A stretch of DNA of 64,000 nt from assembly GCF_009389715.1 (NCBI RefSeq), contig NW_024068228.1, positions 1-64,000 on the forward strand, written 5' to 3'. Positions 23,887-35,189 of the stretch are shown piece by piece. The DNA comes from Phoenix dactylifera (taxonomy: Eukaryota > Streptophyta > Magnoliopsida > Arecales > Arecaceae). The notes beneath the pieces are model-generated. The model was not told the DNA's origin, did not search any database, and saw nothing but the letters and a program-made list of their open reading frames with translations. Position numbers and translations under genes: made by a program. Position 1 is the stretch's first letter, and each line of letters begins with the position of its first letter.

Positions 23887-26618
23887 CTAACTATCATCCT
23901 CATCATCGTCCTCTTCGTCATCATCTTGCTCACCATCCTCATCATCTTCAGATCCCTTCTGACAAAAAACAGCATAATTAGTCGGGCAGAGTTTATTAGC
24001 GTGTGCAAATAAAAATGCTGCACAGTACACAGCAGAGAAGAAACAGATTAAGCAAATAAAACTAATATCTTTTGGTAACATGAGTCCTCATGAAGGAAAA
24101 TAGGAATATACCGCACGGTACACAGCAGATAAGAAACAGATCAAGCATATAAAACTAATATCTTTTGGTAACATGAGTCCTCCTGAAAAATAGGAAATAA
24201 AAATGGAAAGCATGCGAGGCTTTTAGCAATCTCAAAAGTTCATAGGATGCTATGCATCAAACACTTGTAATGGGACTCACGTACAAAAAAATAAGATTAT
24301 TCAGGAACCAAAACACCAGAAGTTTCCAACATATCAAATAGACTTCTTCAGAGACGAGCCTCAAAGCGGACAGAATTATTAAGAATCATAGGAGTAAGAT
24401 TATTTTTTGGGTTTTCTATTTTCTAATTTAGTCAAGTTTCCATTGCCCCTAAGAAAATTGATTCCAATGTTATTTCCAACCACTATTTTTGTAAAAAGGT
24501 GCAAAAACATCTACACAAATTAATAAATAAATGAACACATCAAAAAATAAGATTGCATCAGTTGCATAAATTATTATCTTAATATGCATAAGCACTTCTG
24601 CAGAGTGATAAGTATCAATTTTATCAAAGTGAAGAATTTGAAAAACATGAGATAATGGATGGTCACTTTAATATCACTAAACACACCGAGTACAGACACC
24701 AAAGCTCTGTACAGCTTTGGACAAGATGAGTCTTATCTAGAGCAGAACAGCATTATCGTACATCTTTTCTGGCTGATTTTTTATACCAAATTTTTAAAAT
24801 GAACACAAAATCTGAGCTGTTCTTAAGCAAAAGACAGGGCACAGAAGAAAAAAAATCAAACGAAACATGGTACAACTGAGGGCAGAAGTTTGACAAATCA
24901 AGGATCCTACACATATTTTGCATGGCCAAAAGTAACTAACAAATATCTGCTACATTACAATTGCAGTGCATACAATAATTAAAACTAGCCCATTTGAAAT
25001 TTATTTATCTGCTAGCATTGTTTAAAACTCAAAACAAGCGAGGCATTTACCTCTTCATCATCTTCATCTCCATCAAAGTCCTCTTCATCAGCCTCCTGCG
25101 TCATCATAATATTTAAAGTACACAGGAGTCTTAGGAAAACTTGGAACCGATGTTCAGTGAGAAGAAAAATTAATATTTGGCAAAAGAAAAGGAGGAAAGG
25201 ACAGAAGGTAGAAAACTTGCATTATTAAAATACTTCAAAGGGTTGGGCCATAAATCTTCCTTGATTATCTCTGCCACCTGCATCAATTTATTGTAGAGTA
25301 CATCAACAGACAGAAAAAATGTACAGGAAAAGAAGCTGAACGTTTAATTCAATTCAAAAACCAAAAACAGGAATCTGCATACAAGTTAGCAGAATTCATA
25401 AAATAGGAAGATTAAAAAAGATAAAAACAACAAAATCATGTTGTCATATGAGTTTCACTGATACCAGAAGAATAAACAGAAAAATTGATTTGAAAAATGT
25501 GCAGTCGTCCACGATAATCAGTCTTCCCAATTTAACTCTGAATGATTACCTCATCTGTTACACCATCTGAGAAATTTTTTTGTTGAGTTTCACCAAACCA
25601 ACTAAAGAAACTGCATCAAAAAAATAAAAATAAAGAATGAGAAAAGAATTCATGCATCCAAGTATCATGCAACCAATAATAATACTGAACACTATTCCCC
25701 GGATATAATCTACCATGATACAACACCATATTCGACAAAGAAGTTTATCAGAATTATCTTCAATCTTTCTATATGCACAGACTGATGCATGTGGTAGAAA
25801 TGAGAATATTGAATAACATGTGTGGTAAAATATGGAAGGATAAGAAGTGGGACAGTTATGCCAGAAGAGGTGTAGAACTTGCACCAATTAAGGATGAAGT
25901 GGCACGCAAGTGACAGAAATCAGTGGGCATGTGCAGGACTAGAGGAGGCCTTTGCAAAAATAAGATTCCTGGTCTTCTAAGAAGAACTAGGAGGGAAATG
26001 TGAACGGCGATCTACTTGGAAAGAATACGCATATGATATACATAAATATGAATAATCCTAATATTGAAAGCAACAACAGCAGAATTATCATAAATTATTA
26101 GATACTCAATGTGACAAAATCAGTTAGATATCCAGCTATTGCCTATAAAACAAGATTACATGGTACTAAAGCCAACATTTCCTCAGTAAAAGGTCGCTTG
26201 CCTCCCTTCTTCTCATGACCATTACCATTGGCAATCTCCTACAGATATTATGAGAAACAAACATTAGAACTAATACCTGACTCAGAAAATTATCAATGAT
26301 TACCGCATAAGATAATAACCTTACCATACCCTCCTTCCACTTGATAGTCGTACCAGTTATATTAGCCACTCCTTCCTCAGTGAAGGAATAAGTCTTCACA
26401 AGCTTTGTGTCTTCAAAATATGGGTTAGGAGAGAAGTTCTATACATTACAAACACCCAGTCAATTGATTAAAGATAATAAATCGCAAGAATATACTTATT
26501 CATAGCAACAGAATGGCTATTTCGTCAAAAATAAACAACAACTCACAAATATAATGGAGTAGCCTGACTTTAAATCCTGACAATCTTCAACATCTAGTGA
26601 AACCAAATACTTGAAAAT
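23887..26618 (-). pseudogene. Captured NAP1-related (SET/NRP) histone chaperone fragment, seven exons
   Basis: Minus-strand exons are 26618-26547, 26438-26325, 26238-26177, 25610-25550, 25277-25221, 25095-25051 and 23958-23887. Phases agree throughout and the total is 483 nt: 160 codons plus TAG with no internal stop. Residues match plant [90 protein letters not shown], then an acidic tail ending EEDDDEDDS. Splice sites are GT-AG except a GC donor after the fifth exon. The N-terminal dimerisation helix is missing, so it is 5'-truncated. NRP proteins are H2A-H2B chaperones. The copy sits inside the CACTA element with introns retained, so capture was from genomic DNA. It could be expressed only from a promoter supplied by the element or the aldolase piece. 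Confidence 0.9.
24020..24200. repeat. Tandem duplication, about 92 bp unit
   Basis: Two adjacent copies share acacagcag, aaactaatatcttttggtaa and catgagtcctc. They begin near 24020 and 24112 and lie in the last intron of the captured NRP fragment. The copies differ at several bases. Confidence 0.85.
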
Positions 26619-27012
26619 CTGCATCAAAGGAACATTATTAACACAAGCACCTGGAAATCTATTATGGGTTCCAAGTAATACCAGACATCAGATAAATCCA
26701 GAAGAAGCTGACAAAGGTCCTAGAATGATATCTCTAATCCAGAAGAAGCTGACAAAGGTCCTAGACATCAGATAATATACCATTCTCTTCCACCAAACAT
26801 GCCTAATTTTCATGTAAATGTTATTCCATCCGAAACTGCAAGCTCTTCTACAAATCTAATCAAGAATCCACCATACCACCTGGCACTTGCTGCATAATCT
26901 TTTTTACCATACAAACACCATCTTCTCTCAAATCTGGAAGTAAAAACAGTGATAATAAATGTAATGCAATTATAAATAAATAAATGATGGGATAATGCAG
27001 GGGAGGGCCTCG
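26619..27012 (-). other. Junction segment between the two captured genes
   Basis: Contains a duplicated word, agaagaagctgacaaaggtc, at about 26702 and 26741. It also has a possible minus-strand exon after TTTACTTCCAG near 26940, reading DLREDGVCMV then a GT. I do not recognise this peptide. The aldolase homology ends at about 27013. A 19 bp word, gcaggggagggcctcggcg, present here at about 26998, recurs at about 27056 inside the aldolase piece. Confidence 0.5.
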
Positions 27013-27287
27013 GCGGAGGATGGCTGGGGTGCGGGCGGCGGCGAGGGCGCGGAGGCAGGGGAGGGCCTCGGCGATGCCGCCAGAGCCGTGCTCCATGTCG
27101 ACGACCACGTAGTCGTAGCCGGCGAGGCCGGCGATCTCGGCGAGGGTCGGGGAGGAGCGCAGGAGGAAGAGGCCGTAGAGGGTCTCGCCGGCGACGAGGC
27201 GGGACTTGAGGATCCGTGGTTCGGGGGAGAGAGGGGCGAAGTCGGGATCCAAGGAGGCGGCGAAGAGGCGGGCGAAGACATCATCAC
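27013..27287 (-). pseudogene. Captured HpcH/HpaI-type aldolase 5' gene fragment
   Basis: The minus-strand frame reads ILKSRLVAGETLYGLFLL, SPTLAEIAGLAGYDYVVVDM, EHGSGGIAEALPCLRALAA and ARTPAILR. This is the N-terminal strand-helix region of plant 2-keto-3-deoxy-sugar-acid aldolase-like proteins (HpcH/HpaI family, a TIM-barrel Mg-dependent class II aldolase). Similarity stops abruptly after AILR, where the intact protein would continue with the rest of the barrel. In the conserved frame there is no upstream ATG before a stop, so the start is lost or frameshifted. Composition is strikingly GC-rich compared with the rest of the CACTA, as is typical of first exons of monocot genes. It has the same orientation as the NRP fragment and lies upstream of it. 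Confidence 0.85.
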
Positions 27288-27460
27288 CGGAGCCTCTGCT
27301 TCTTGAATCCGGAGGGGGTTAGGGAGGGGGGTTGATGATGATGAGAAGGCACCGTTGATGGGTTAGAGAGAGAGAGAAGACGAGGAGGGCGAGAGAGATG
27401 TGGGTAATACTACTAGTTAAATAGAGAGAGGAGGGCGATGGCCGGGAAATCGGAAACCCG

Positions 27461-27493
27461 GAGAGAGGAGGGAGGAGGGAGGAGGGAGGAGGG
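27461..27493. repeat. GGAGGGA minisatellite
   Basis: About four to five copies of a seven-base purine unit (ggaggga), located between the aldolase leader and the right subterminal array. It may be part of the captured gene's promoter. Confidence 0.8.
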
Positions 27494-27529
27494 ATGGTCA
27501 GAAGAGGGTTGGGATGTAGGTGCGTTGGC

Positions 27530-27700
27530 TTCCGACGACGCTTTGTAGCGTCGTCTTAAGTCCAAGACTGCACCGCCGCTTCTTAGCGTCGTCTTTTGCC
27601 GACGCTTTTTACAAGTGTCGGCAAATTTTGACAATAGACCGAAACTTGCCGACGCTTGTAAAAAGCGTCGGCAAAAATGCGTCGGCAAAACCGACTTTTC
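27530..27700. repeat. CACTA subterminal repeats (right)
   Basis: Copies of gacgctttgtagcgtcg, gccgacgctttttacaagtg and gccgacgcttgtaaaaagcg before the right terminus. They use the same GACGC/GCGTC words as the left array but with different spacer cores. Confidence 0.9.
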
Positions 27701-27711
27701 CTGTAGTGTAG

Positions 27712-30700
27712 TATGTCCAATTGCTATCCAAAACATCAACAAAACCACTACTTCCATCAACATGACAAGTATCCCTTCCAACTCACAATCTGTGACATGG
27801 GTAATTGACACAGGTGCTACTAACCACATGGTCTCCGATTCTAATATTTTATTTATCACTTTAATCTTTACCAACTCGTCAATCTATTAAACTATCTACT
27901 GGAGATATAGTTTAAATAATCCAAGAAGGAACTATTAAAATGTCTCCTTATCTTGACTTAAAATGTTCTCTATGTACGCACTTGTAATTTAAATTTATTA
28001 TCCGTTAGTAAGTTTACTAAAAAACATAATTATGTTACCATCTTTTTTTTCTGACTTCTATATTTTTCAGAACCTATCAACGAGGAAGCTAATTGGTCTG
28101 GGTAAAAATAAGGATGGTCTTTACTCATACAACGGTCTAGTTTCTTCTACTTCTACAGCTTATTGCACCAAGTTGAGTCTTTGACATACTTGTTTGGGTC
28201 ATCCATCAACTCCAAGAGTAAAGGTTTTAGCCCAAGATATTTTTGTTCATTTTTCTACTTTCAAAATAAAATAGATTCTTATACTGTTTGTCCTCTAGCT
28301 AAACAAAATAGAGTTCTCTTTTCTATAAGTACTTCTATTACTTCATTCTTATTCATATTGATATTTGGAGAGGTTATTCTAATCCACTTATATTGGTGCA
28401 CGTTATTTTTTAACAATTATGGATGACTTTTCATGTTGCACATAGATTTTTCTCATGCGATTCAAAAAAAAAATATTTTATTTTCTTAAGAAATTTATTG
28501 CTCTTATAGGCAACCAATGTTTTTATAAAATTAAACTAGTTAGAAGTAATAATGGGATGGAATTTATGGATCACCAATTGCAAACTTATCTTGATTTTTT
28601 AAAAATTATTCATCAAATATCTTGTATTGGCACGCCACAACAAAATGGTGTAGTTGAGCGCAAACATAGACATCGCCTTGAAGTAGCCCAAGCATTATGT
28701 TTTCAAGCCAACCTACTAATCTAATTTTAGGATGAGTGTGTTTTAATTGCCGCTTATCTTATTAATCAATTTTTTTTTCCTATTTTAGGTGGTAAATCTC
28801 CTCATAAAATGCCTTTTGATAAAAAAAATCCTCTTACTACCATTTATATATCTTCGGGTGTCTTTATTTTGTTCATATCCAATCCAAAAATAAATTTGGA
28901 CCTCACACATATAAATGCATTTTTGTAGGATATCCCTATGGCCAAAAAGGCTACTGCATGTATAACCTACTTAAGAAAAAAATATTCACTAGTAGGGATG
29001 TTATTTTCCATGAATCGGTTTTTCCATTTGTCAATACATCTCATATTTTCCCTTCTTCCCAATCACCAATTCTTCTTCATATTACCAATAATGGTGATGA
29101 ACCTATCTTCTCTACTCCTTCAATCGACTTCCATCTTCACCTATTCGGCCTTCTTCCACTTCTAATTAAGATTCCATCTAGCCAATTGAACTTCTTGAAA
29201 CATCCGTTGATCCACTTCTAAAATGCTCTACAAGGATCTAACATCCTCCCTAGTGGCTTCAGGATTTTTAGTGCTCTTAAGTTTTATCCTTTTCTTGCCA
29301 ATACCAAAACAACCTCATGATAGGTATTAAGTATCCACTCAATTTTTTTTTTTTGATAAATTCTCTAGCTCTCACCGTGCTTTTCTAGCTTCTCTCTTTT
29401 CTTCTAAGGAATCCAAGTCTTTTTTCTCAGCAATAAACCATGCTCACTAGCATGACGTTATGACCAATAAAATTAAGGCCTTAGAGTTTAATCACACTTG
29501 AACCGTGATGCCACTTTCGCCAGACAAATATGCCATCAGATGCAAATGGCTATATAAGATCAAATACAAGTTGATGGTAGTATTGAACAATATAAAACAA
29601 GGCTTGTTGCTAAAGACTACACTCAACCTGAAGGCATAGATTACCATGAAACTTCCACTCCTGTAGGTCACGGTTCGTTGTCTTATTGCCATTGTAGCCA
29701 CCAAATAATGACATTTGTACCAGCTTGATGTCAATAATGCCTTCATGGTGATTTAAATGAAGAAGTTTATATACAACTGCCATCAGGTTCTTCTCGAAAG
29801 GGAGAGAAAGGAGAACAATTAGTGTATCGCTTCAACAAATTCTCATATAGTCTTAAACAAGCCTCCCATAATTGGATTTTTAAATTCTCTACTGCACCAC
29901 TTCAGGCCGGTTTCACTCAATCAATTGTTGATTATTCACTCTTTACCCTCAAATCCAAGAGCAACATCACCATTGTGCTTATTTATATTGATGATATACT
30001 CATTAATAATAGTGATCCTTCTTTCGTTACTTCCACTAAATCTTTCTTCCAAGATTAATTTCGAATTAAAGAAATCTTGGAACACTTAAACACTTTTTAG
30101 GCATTGAAGTTGCACGCTCCAGTAATTGTATTTTTCTCTTTCAATAGAAATATGCCTTAGATATTTTTGAAGATGCAGTTGTTCTAGGTGCTAAACCAAC
30201 ACACACCTTGATGAAGAAAAATTTAAAATTATCACTTGATTTTGGAGAACCTTTGCATAATCCTAGACTATACAAACATATGATAGATTATTTGATCTAT
30301 CTCACAATCACTCATCCAAATATTACCTTTATTGTTAATTTTTTTAGTCAGTTTATGCAGGCACCACGCCAATCACATATGGATGCTGCTCTTTGAGTCT
30401 TAAGATACCTCAAATCATGCCTTGGTTTTGGTATCCTCATGCATATTTCGAACAGCTTTCATTTCAATACTTATTGTGATGTTGATTGGGCGACTTATTC
30501 CACTACCCGCCATTTTATTATAGGTTATTGTATCTTTCTTGTTGATAGCCCTATCTCATGGTGCATAAAAAAATAAAGTACCATCTCTCACTTCACCACT
30601 AAAGCTGGGTATCGATCAATGATCTCTACCACTTGTGAATTAGTTTGGCTCAAAACTCTATTTGACTTGGCTTTCACCACCCTCAACCTATGTCTTTCTT

Positions 30701-30860
30701 TTGTGATTACCAAGCAGCACTTCATATTGTTGCTAACCCTGTATTCCATGTGCAGACAAAACACATCGAAATAGATTGTCATGTCTTTTGGAAAAAACTA
30801 CAAGCATGCATAATCCAAACCAAGTTCTTTCAAAGTGACAACTTGAGATATCAGCTTGAG
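27712..30860 (+). pseudogene. Copia pol remnant (protease, integrase, RT, RNase H)
   Basis: The protease motif WVIDTGATNHM lies at about 27797-27830. The integrase core gives RSNNGMEF and GTPQQNGVVERKHRH (about 28540-28680), including the conserved glutamate after NGVVERK. RT gives YSLKQASHNW and the catalytic YIDDILI (about 29850-30005). RNase H/end gives PRLYKHMIDYLIYL and [16 protein letters not shown] (about 30260-30800). Many stops and frameshifts occur, so none of it can be translated as one protein. Confidence 0.9.
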
Positions 30861-30866
30861 AGAGAG

Positions 30867-31196
30867 TATTAGAGTTGTCAATATCATACACAATCTCACT
30901 TGTTACAGTATGTACGATATTGGATGTCATAGCTGCTACATATTGTATGTATAATCTTGGTATATCAGCTCACATCAATCTCTAAAATTTATGGGATCTG
31001 ATTGTCATATTCAAATTATAGGATTTTGCTATTGTATTATACTATATCTGGTCCTTAGTATCTTTTCCATAATTAATCATGAATTTTTATTGTTGTATTT
31101 TACTATATCTGGGAGCTCAACTTGTATATAAAGTATACCAGTGTCATGAACTGAATAAGCAATTCAAATTTTATTTCTAATGCAAATTTCTCAATA
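30867..31196 (+). repeat. Copia 3' LTR
   Basis: Aligned by eye with the left LTR (tatagcat-type differences and several indels). It starts tattag, where an intact LTR would start with TG, directly after the purine tract. Confidence 0.75.
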
Positions 31197-32457
31197 GATA
31201 TACAGATTTCTGCAGGTGCAAAACCTGCATCATAGAGGATCCTGAGAAGGGGTATAAAGTGCAACCTGAGGTACACCAAGAGTGAGATCTTGCATAATTG
31301 CATGAATCATGCGTAGACCCAAAAAAAAAAACATGGTACGGCAGCATTAATTCTAGTTAGTGCCCATTTTTCACAAAGACTAGCTGGCAATTTGACAAAA
31401 TCAACCACACTTTGTTTATTCCAGCACAGAAGAACATCAGCTTAATGGTATGTGAATGCGATGCTCAACTCCATCATCCCACCCAAGTAGTTGATGCTTT
31501 TGGTATGTGAATGACATGTATGACAATGAAGTTGGCAGAACAAGTTTGGGTTTGTCTTCTCCGTCAAAGATCTTAGAGCTTTTGATTAGATCCTGCCTCA
31601 TGTCCATCCTTACGGCCAGGTTTGCTTCAGGGATAAGAAAAAGTAGAACAAGGATGGTGTTACTCCTCTTGGAATAACTACTGCTCTTTCCGCTTGTCTC
31701 CTCTTTTCCTTTCTATTTTGTTTTAGCATGGATACTCTGTGGTGCACACACGATGTTGCAGAATACTATATCGCTATGAATGACTGCTATTAAAAGATGG
31801 ATAGCCATCAAACAAGGCAGTCTACAACCATGTGCCATATCATATACGGTAGTACTCCGTGGTGCATGAGCCGCACCATAGAGAATTCTCATAATTTTTT
31901 TAAAATCCTAATCCCTCATTAAAAAGATTGTAGTTATTTATTTTTATTTTTTTTCCACATAAGAAAAAATAATATCACTTATATTTTATCCAACTTCAGT
32001 AACTTCGACACCCTCATTATGTTTCTTCAGATCCCTTTTAGCTGCTAGTCTACTACAAAATCATTGTTCTTGTTAAAAGGTCCGTCTTCCATCAATGCAC
32101 AGCCAGCTACCTCCACTTGCATTTCAATTGATTTCTATGGCCTTTTCGCCTTCCACACCACTTTCATACATCTTTCGGTGCCATCCCTTCTCACAATCTC
32201 ATTCTCGTCCACTCTGGCTCGCACTCCCCGGTTGGTCTGTCCATAGAGGCGCCCCCACCTTAGGCATTCCTAAGCTTATTGCTTCCAAGGTAGAATTCCA
32301 CCCGAGTCACCAAACATTTGATTGCCCCCTGGTTGTAAGCACCTTGGCACAACCAATCCTCTCTCCTTTGTCTCCTCCATGAATTTGGTTGGAAGTTTAT
32401 CTTCAATTGTTCGCACTACAACAAAAAGTACAGTTGCTCTTGGTTAAACCCCCCACC

Positions 32458-32460
<3 letters not shown>
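31197..32460. other. Intergenic, nothing recognised
   Basis: No coding similarity. Short open frames at 32064-32382 have no recognisable motif. Confidence 0.4.

Positions 32461-32538
<78 letters not shown>
32461..32538. repeat. (TA)n microsatellite, left part
   Basis: About 78 bases of TA repeat ending exactly at the gypsy LTR. The tract resumes at 43851 on the other side of the element, so the retrotransposon inserted within it. Confidence 0.97.
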
Positions 32539-32543
<5 letters not shown>

Positions 32544-33775
32544 CTGGAAATTAGACCCGGGGGCCGCCGTGAAGCCGGGGAAGGAGGAGCTCCGCTGCTG
32601 CAGGAGGCGGACGGCGGTGCGCCGGCTGGCTGCGTCCTGCAAGGAAAACCGGTGGTCGGGCTCCCCGGCGCCGGCCCTCCGATGCCTAAGTCAGAGGGGG
32701 CAAGTATGTGGAGAGAGCGGGGGAGAGGAAGTGTATGGAGAAGACACAGTATTTTATCAGATCAAGAAGACGAAGGGAATGATGTCATCAATTGTGTCTG
32801 TGCTTCCCGGAGGGTTCAGTCCCGGGGGTCTGTTTCCGTTTTTGTTGTCCTTCCCCCTTGGTTCTCCACAGGTTCCCTTTTATAGGAGGGGATTACGTTA
32901 CCTGGGAGGTGACCGGGGGATTTGTCCCTGTCCGTAATAATTGGGCACGATTTGGCCCATTTATGGCGTAGTGGAGAACGGGGCCGAATCAGACCGGAAC
33001 CAGGGAGTTGTCACGGTCGATCGGACCTGTTGGAGTGGTTGAACCGCCGGCCATGGCGGGCCTGGGGTCTGTGGATGGTAAGTGCATTTATTACCGAATG
33101 AACCGGCGGTCAGGTAGAGCCATGCGCTCTGATGGTTCAGTGATCCGGAGATCGTCTTGGGCCGTGTTCATTAAATGCCTGAGTGCATCGGAGACTTGAG
33201 GGAGTCTCATGCATTAATGGCAGGTCGTGCCGAATGCCTGCGGAGATCTTATGCCTTGATGGCTTGGAGATAGTGGCAGATCGCAAGCCGTAGGAGTTGT
33301 CAAGTCCCTTGGACTTTAGGCGGAGGTTGAACATTTGGTTAAGGCATCGGCTCGGCAAGGGTGCCGAGCCGAGCTGGTCGCCCAATGGGGCGCCCTGTGG
33401 CGGGGCTGCTTTGAGTACTCCTGGTCGGCGCCCTTTAGGCGAGCACCTTCTAGCAGAGCGCCTCGGCGCTGTCTTTGGTCGGCACTTTCTAACCGAGCAG
33501 CTTATTTTGGTTGGGCACCTCTTGGCGCGCACTCTGGTCGGCGCCCTCTAGTCGAGCGCCTTCCTGGTCGGCATCCTTTGGCCGAGCAGCTTATTTTGGT
33601 TGGGCACCTCTTGGCGCGCACTCTGGTCGGCGCCCTCTAGTCGAGCGCCTTCCTGGTCGTCATCCTTTGGCCGAGCAGCTTTCTGGTCGGCGCTCTTTGG
33701 CCAGGTGCCTTTCCGGTCGGCACTCTTTGGCCGAGCGCCTCCGTTATGGCATGACTTGGGGGTTTTCCCCAAACA
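32539..33775 (-). repeat. Gypsy 3' LTR (1237 bp)
   Basis: Nearly identical to 42589-43850. It lacks a 25 bp segment that the other LTR has near 42688. Terminal bases at 33763-33775 have slipped (ggttttccccaaaca). Internal near-duplicate blocks of about 90 bp repeat around 33490-33660. Confidence 0.95.
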
Positions 33776-33907
33776 CTACCCCCCGACTTCCGAGTTCCAG
33801 TTGGCTTCCAGCTGGAGCGCGGGAAGTAGTTTTAGTTGGGGTATTACGGGTTCCGAAAATTTTAATTCGTTGCGCGTTTTGAGTTATCGAACGCTTCGAG
33901 GTGCCTT

Positions 33908-34711
33908 ATGTTTTCCTTTTCGTCTCTTTTACAGTATTTGCATGAGACGGAGATGCTGATGCACCTAGTCCACGAATACCGGGGGAAGGCCCGGAGGTGC
34001 GAGCGCAGTTACGAGGAGGCCCAGAAGAGGTACATGGCCGCCGAGGCGAAGTACCAAGCCTCCGAGGAGAAGTACCAGGCCTCTGAGGCCGAACAACGGG
34101 TGCTCCAAGAGAAGGTCGGAGCATCCGATGAAAGGATTCGAGCTCTGACCGCCGAGCTCGATGAAGAGAAGGGCGCACAAGCATTGGCAAGGTCCGAGCT
34201 GCGCGCCGCGGAGGCTCGATTGGCCAAGGCCGAGCAGGCGTTGGCCTCCCGCGAGCAGGAGGTGGGGAATGCCCGCCTCCGACATTCGGAGCTCGAGCAG
34301 GAGCTGAGGGGCCTCGAGCGGAGAGCCGCTTACCATGAGGCCCGGGAGATAGAGGCCCGGGAGAACGCCCAAAACGCAGTGAAGCTCTTCCGCGAGTCGG
34401 AGGAGTTTCGCGAACTCATGGCTGAGGAGGGCGTGAACGGGCTAATCCAAGGCTTCCGGGATTTCCGCAACCAGTTGCGGCGGCTTCTCCCGGATTTTGA
34501 TGTTAACCTGCTCCAGCCGGGAGCAGGGAGGGCGGAGGCAGAGGCAGAAACTCCGGAGGCGGAGGCGGCCGTAGCTATCCCCGAAGTGACCGAGGTCGCT
34601 CCCGAGGCTACTCCTATTGCTGCCGAGGCCATCGAAGAGGTCCCGGCAGCCGAGCCAACCACTCCTGGTACTGCCGAGGCTGAGGTGGTCGAGCTCGAGC
34701 CTTTAATGTAA
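33908..34711 (+). CDS. Antisense ORF of the Tat element, coiled-coil protein, 267 aa
   Basis: This is an intact frame on the strand opposite to gag-pol, between pol and the 3' LTR. Residues about 15-190 are highly charged heptad-like helix (EEAQKRYMAAEAKYQ, ASEEKYQASEAEQRVLQEKV, LTAELDEEKGAQALARSEL, RHSELEQELRGLERR), a long coiled coil. A short conserved-looking segment follows (FRESEEFRELMAEEGVNGLI, FRDFRNQLRRLLPDF), then an Ala/Glu/Pro-rich acidic tail ending VVELEPLM. No catalytic motif is seen. Tat-lineage retrotransposons of several plants are known to carry an extra ORF in this position and orientation; its function is unknown. The frame is open while gag-pol has three stops. The true start may be the Met at residue 1 or the one in HETEMLMH. 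Confidence 0.7.
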   Translation: MFSFSSLLQYLHETEMLMHLVHEYRGKARRCERSYEEAQKRYMAAEAKYQASEEKYQASEAEQRVLQEKVGASDERIRALTAELDEEKGAQALARSELRAAEARLAKAEQALASREQEVGNARLRHSELEQELRGLERRAAYHEAREIEARENAQNAVKLFRESEEFRELMAEEGVNGLIQGFRDFRNQLRRLLPDFDVNLLQPGAGRAEAEAETPEAEAAVAIPEVTEVAPEATPIAAEAIEEVPAAEPTTPGTAEAEVVELEPLM

Positions 34712-35189
34712 TTTTTGTTATTTCTTGTAAAGTCGGGATGGCCTCCCATACTTGTAAGGGCCAAACCCGGATTTTGTACTTAGCCTACGGGCCTTTTTGA
34801 AATGAATATATATTTCTTTTTTGGAAACTCGTCTGTCGTAGCCTAAGTTTTTCTGCTCGGATCCATTTTAGGTTCTGAGGATATGGGCTCTAGGGCCTCA
34901 GCTTTTCCCGCCACAGGGTTTGAGTTTAAGTTTGGCTTGCCGAGCTCCATTGCTCGGTTCTTCGACTAGTGGTATAGCAACGCTTGTGCTTATACCAAGG
35001 ATTTGGGCTCGGAGAGTTTTTCCGAGCCTAGTCCAGAATTCGACCAAGCCCTAGGGCGGTCGATAGGACTTAGACTTCTTAACGCGGCGAACTTCGAATC
35101 CGAGCCTCGGGTTGCCGGGGCGAACCGGATTCTTCTCTTACAAATGGATTGAATACTCGTCAGCTCGTGACGGGGATTCACCGGACTTA
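34712..35189. other. Tat element non-coding spacer
   Basis: Follows the antisense ORF on the plus strand. It contains a poly-A-signal-like aatgaatatata near 34800 that could end the antisense transcript. No protein was recognised. Confidence 0.4.

Larger units (their letters stand above)
22994..27708 (-). mobile_element. Non-autonomous CACTA (En/Spm) element carrying host gene pieces
   Basis: The left end is CACTACAAAAG and the right end is TTTTCCTGTAGTG, so both termini read CACTACA inward. A 3 bp target duplication, TAG, flanks it (22991-22993 and 27709-27711). Subterminal regions (23030-23395 and 27530-27700) are packed with GACGC...GCGTCGG repeats, the usual TNPA-like binding architecture of CACTA elements. 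No transposase frame is visible in the 4715 bp. The interior instead holds fragments of two host genes, both on the minus strand: aldolase-like at 27013-27287, and NAP1-related at 23887-26618 with introns. It is therefore a Pack-CACTA mobilised in trans. Confidence 0.95.
21608..31196 (+). mobile_element. Decayed Ty1/copia LTR retrotransposon, split by a CACTA element
   Basis: Two related direct repeats (about 21608-21952 and 30867-31196) bracket gag, protease, integrase, RT and RNase H remnants in Ty1/copia order on the plus strand. A degenerate primer-binding region (ctggttagcatcctc) follows the left LTR by about 30 bp. A purine tract (cttgagagagag) precedes the right LTR. A 4.7 kb CACTA transposon interrupts it after the gag zinc knuckle. 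Without that insert the element is about 4.9 kb, normal for copia. The LTRs have many mismatches and small indels and the frames are full of stops, so it is old. No clean target duplication was found. Confidence 0.9.

Noticed and set aside
27013..27306. Plus-strand 103-codon frame antisense to the aldolase fragment
   Set aside because: Gly/Glu/Ala-rich shadow of a GC-rich exon; the minus-strand frame has clear family similarity.
33335..33882. Plus-strand frames with repeated RAPSWSASFGRA-type peptides
   Set aside because: They fall inside the gypsy LTR, recur identically in the other LTR, and are explained by its internal duplications.
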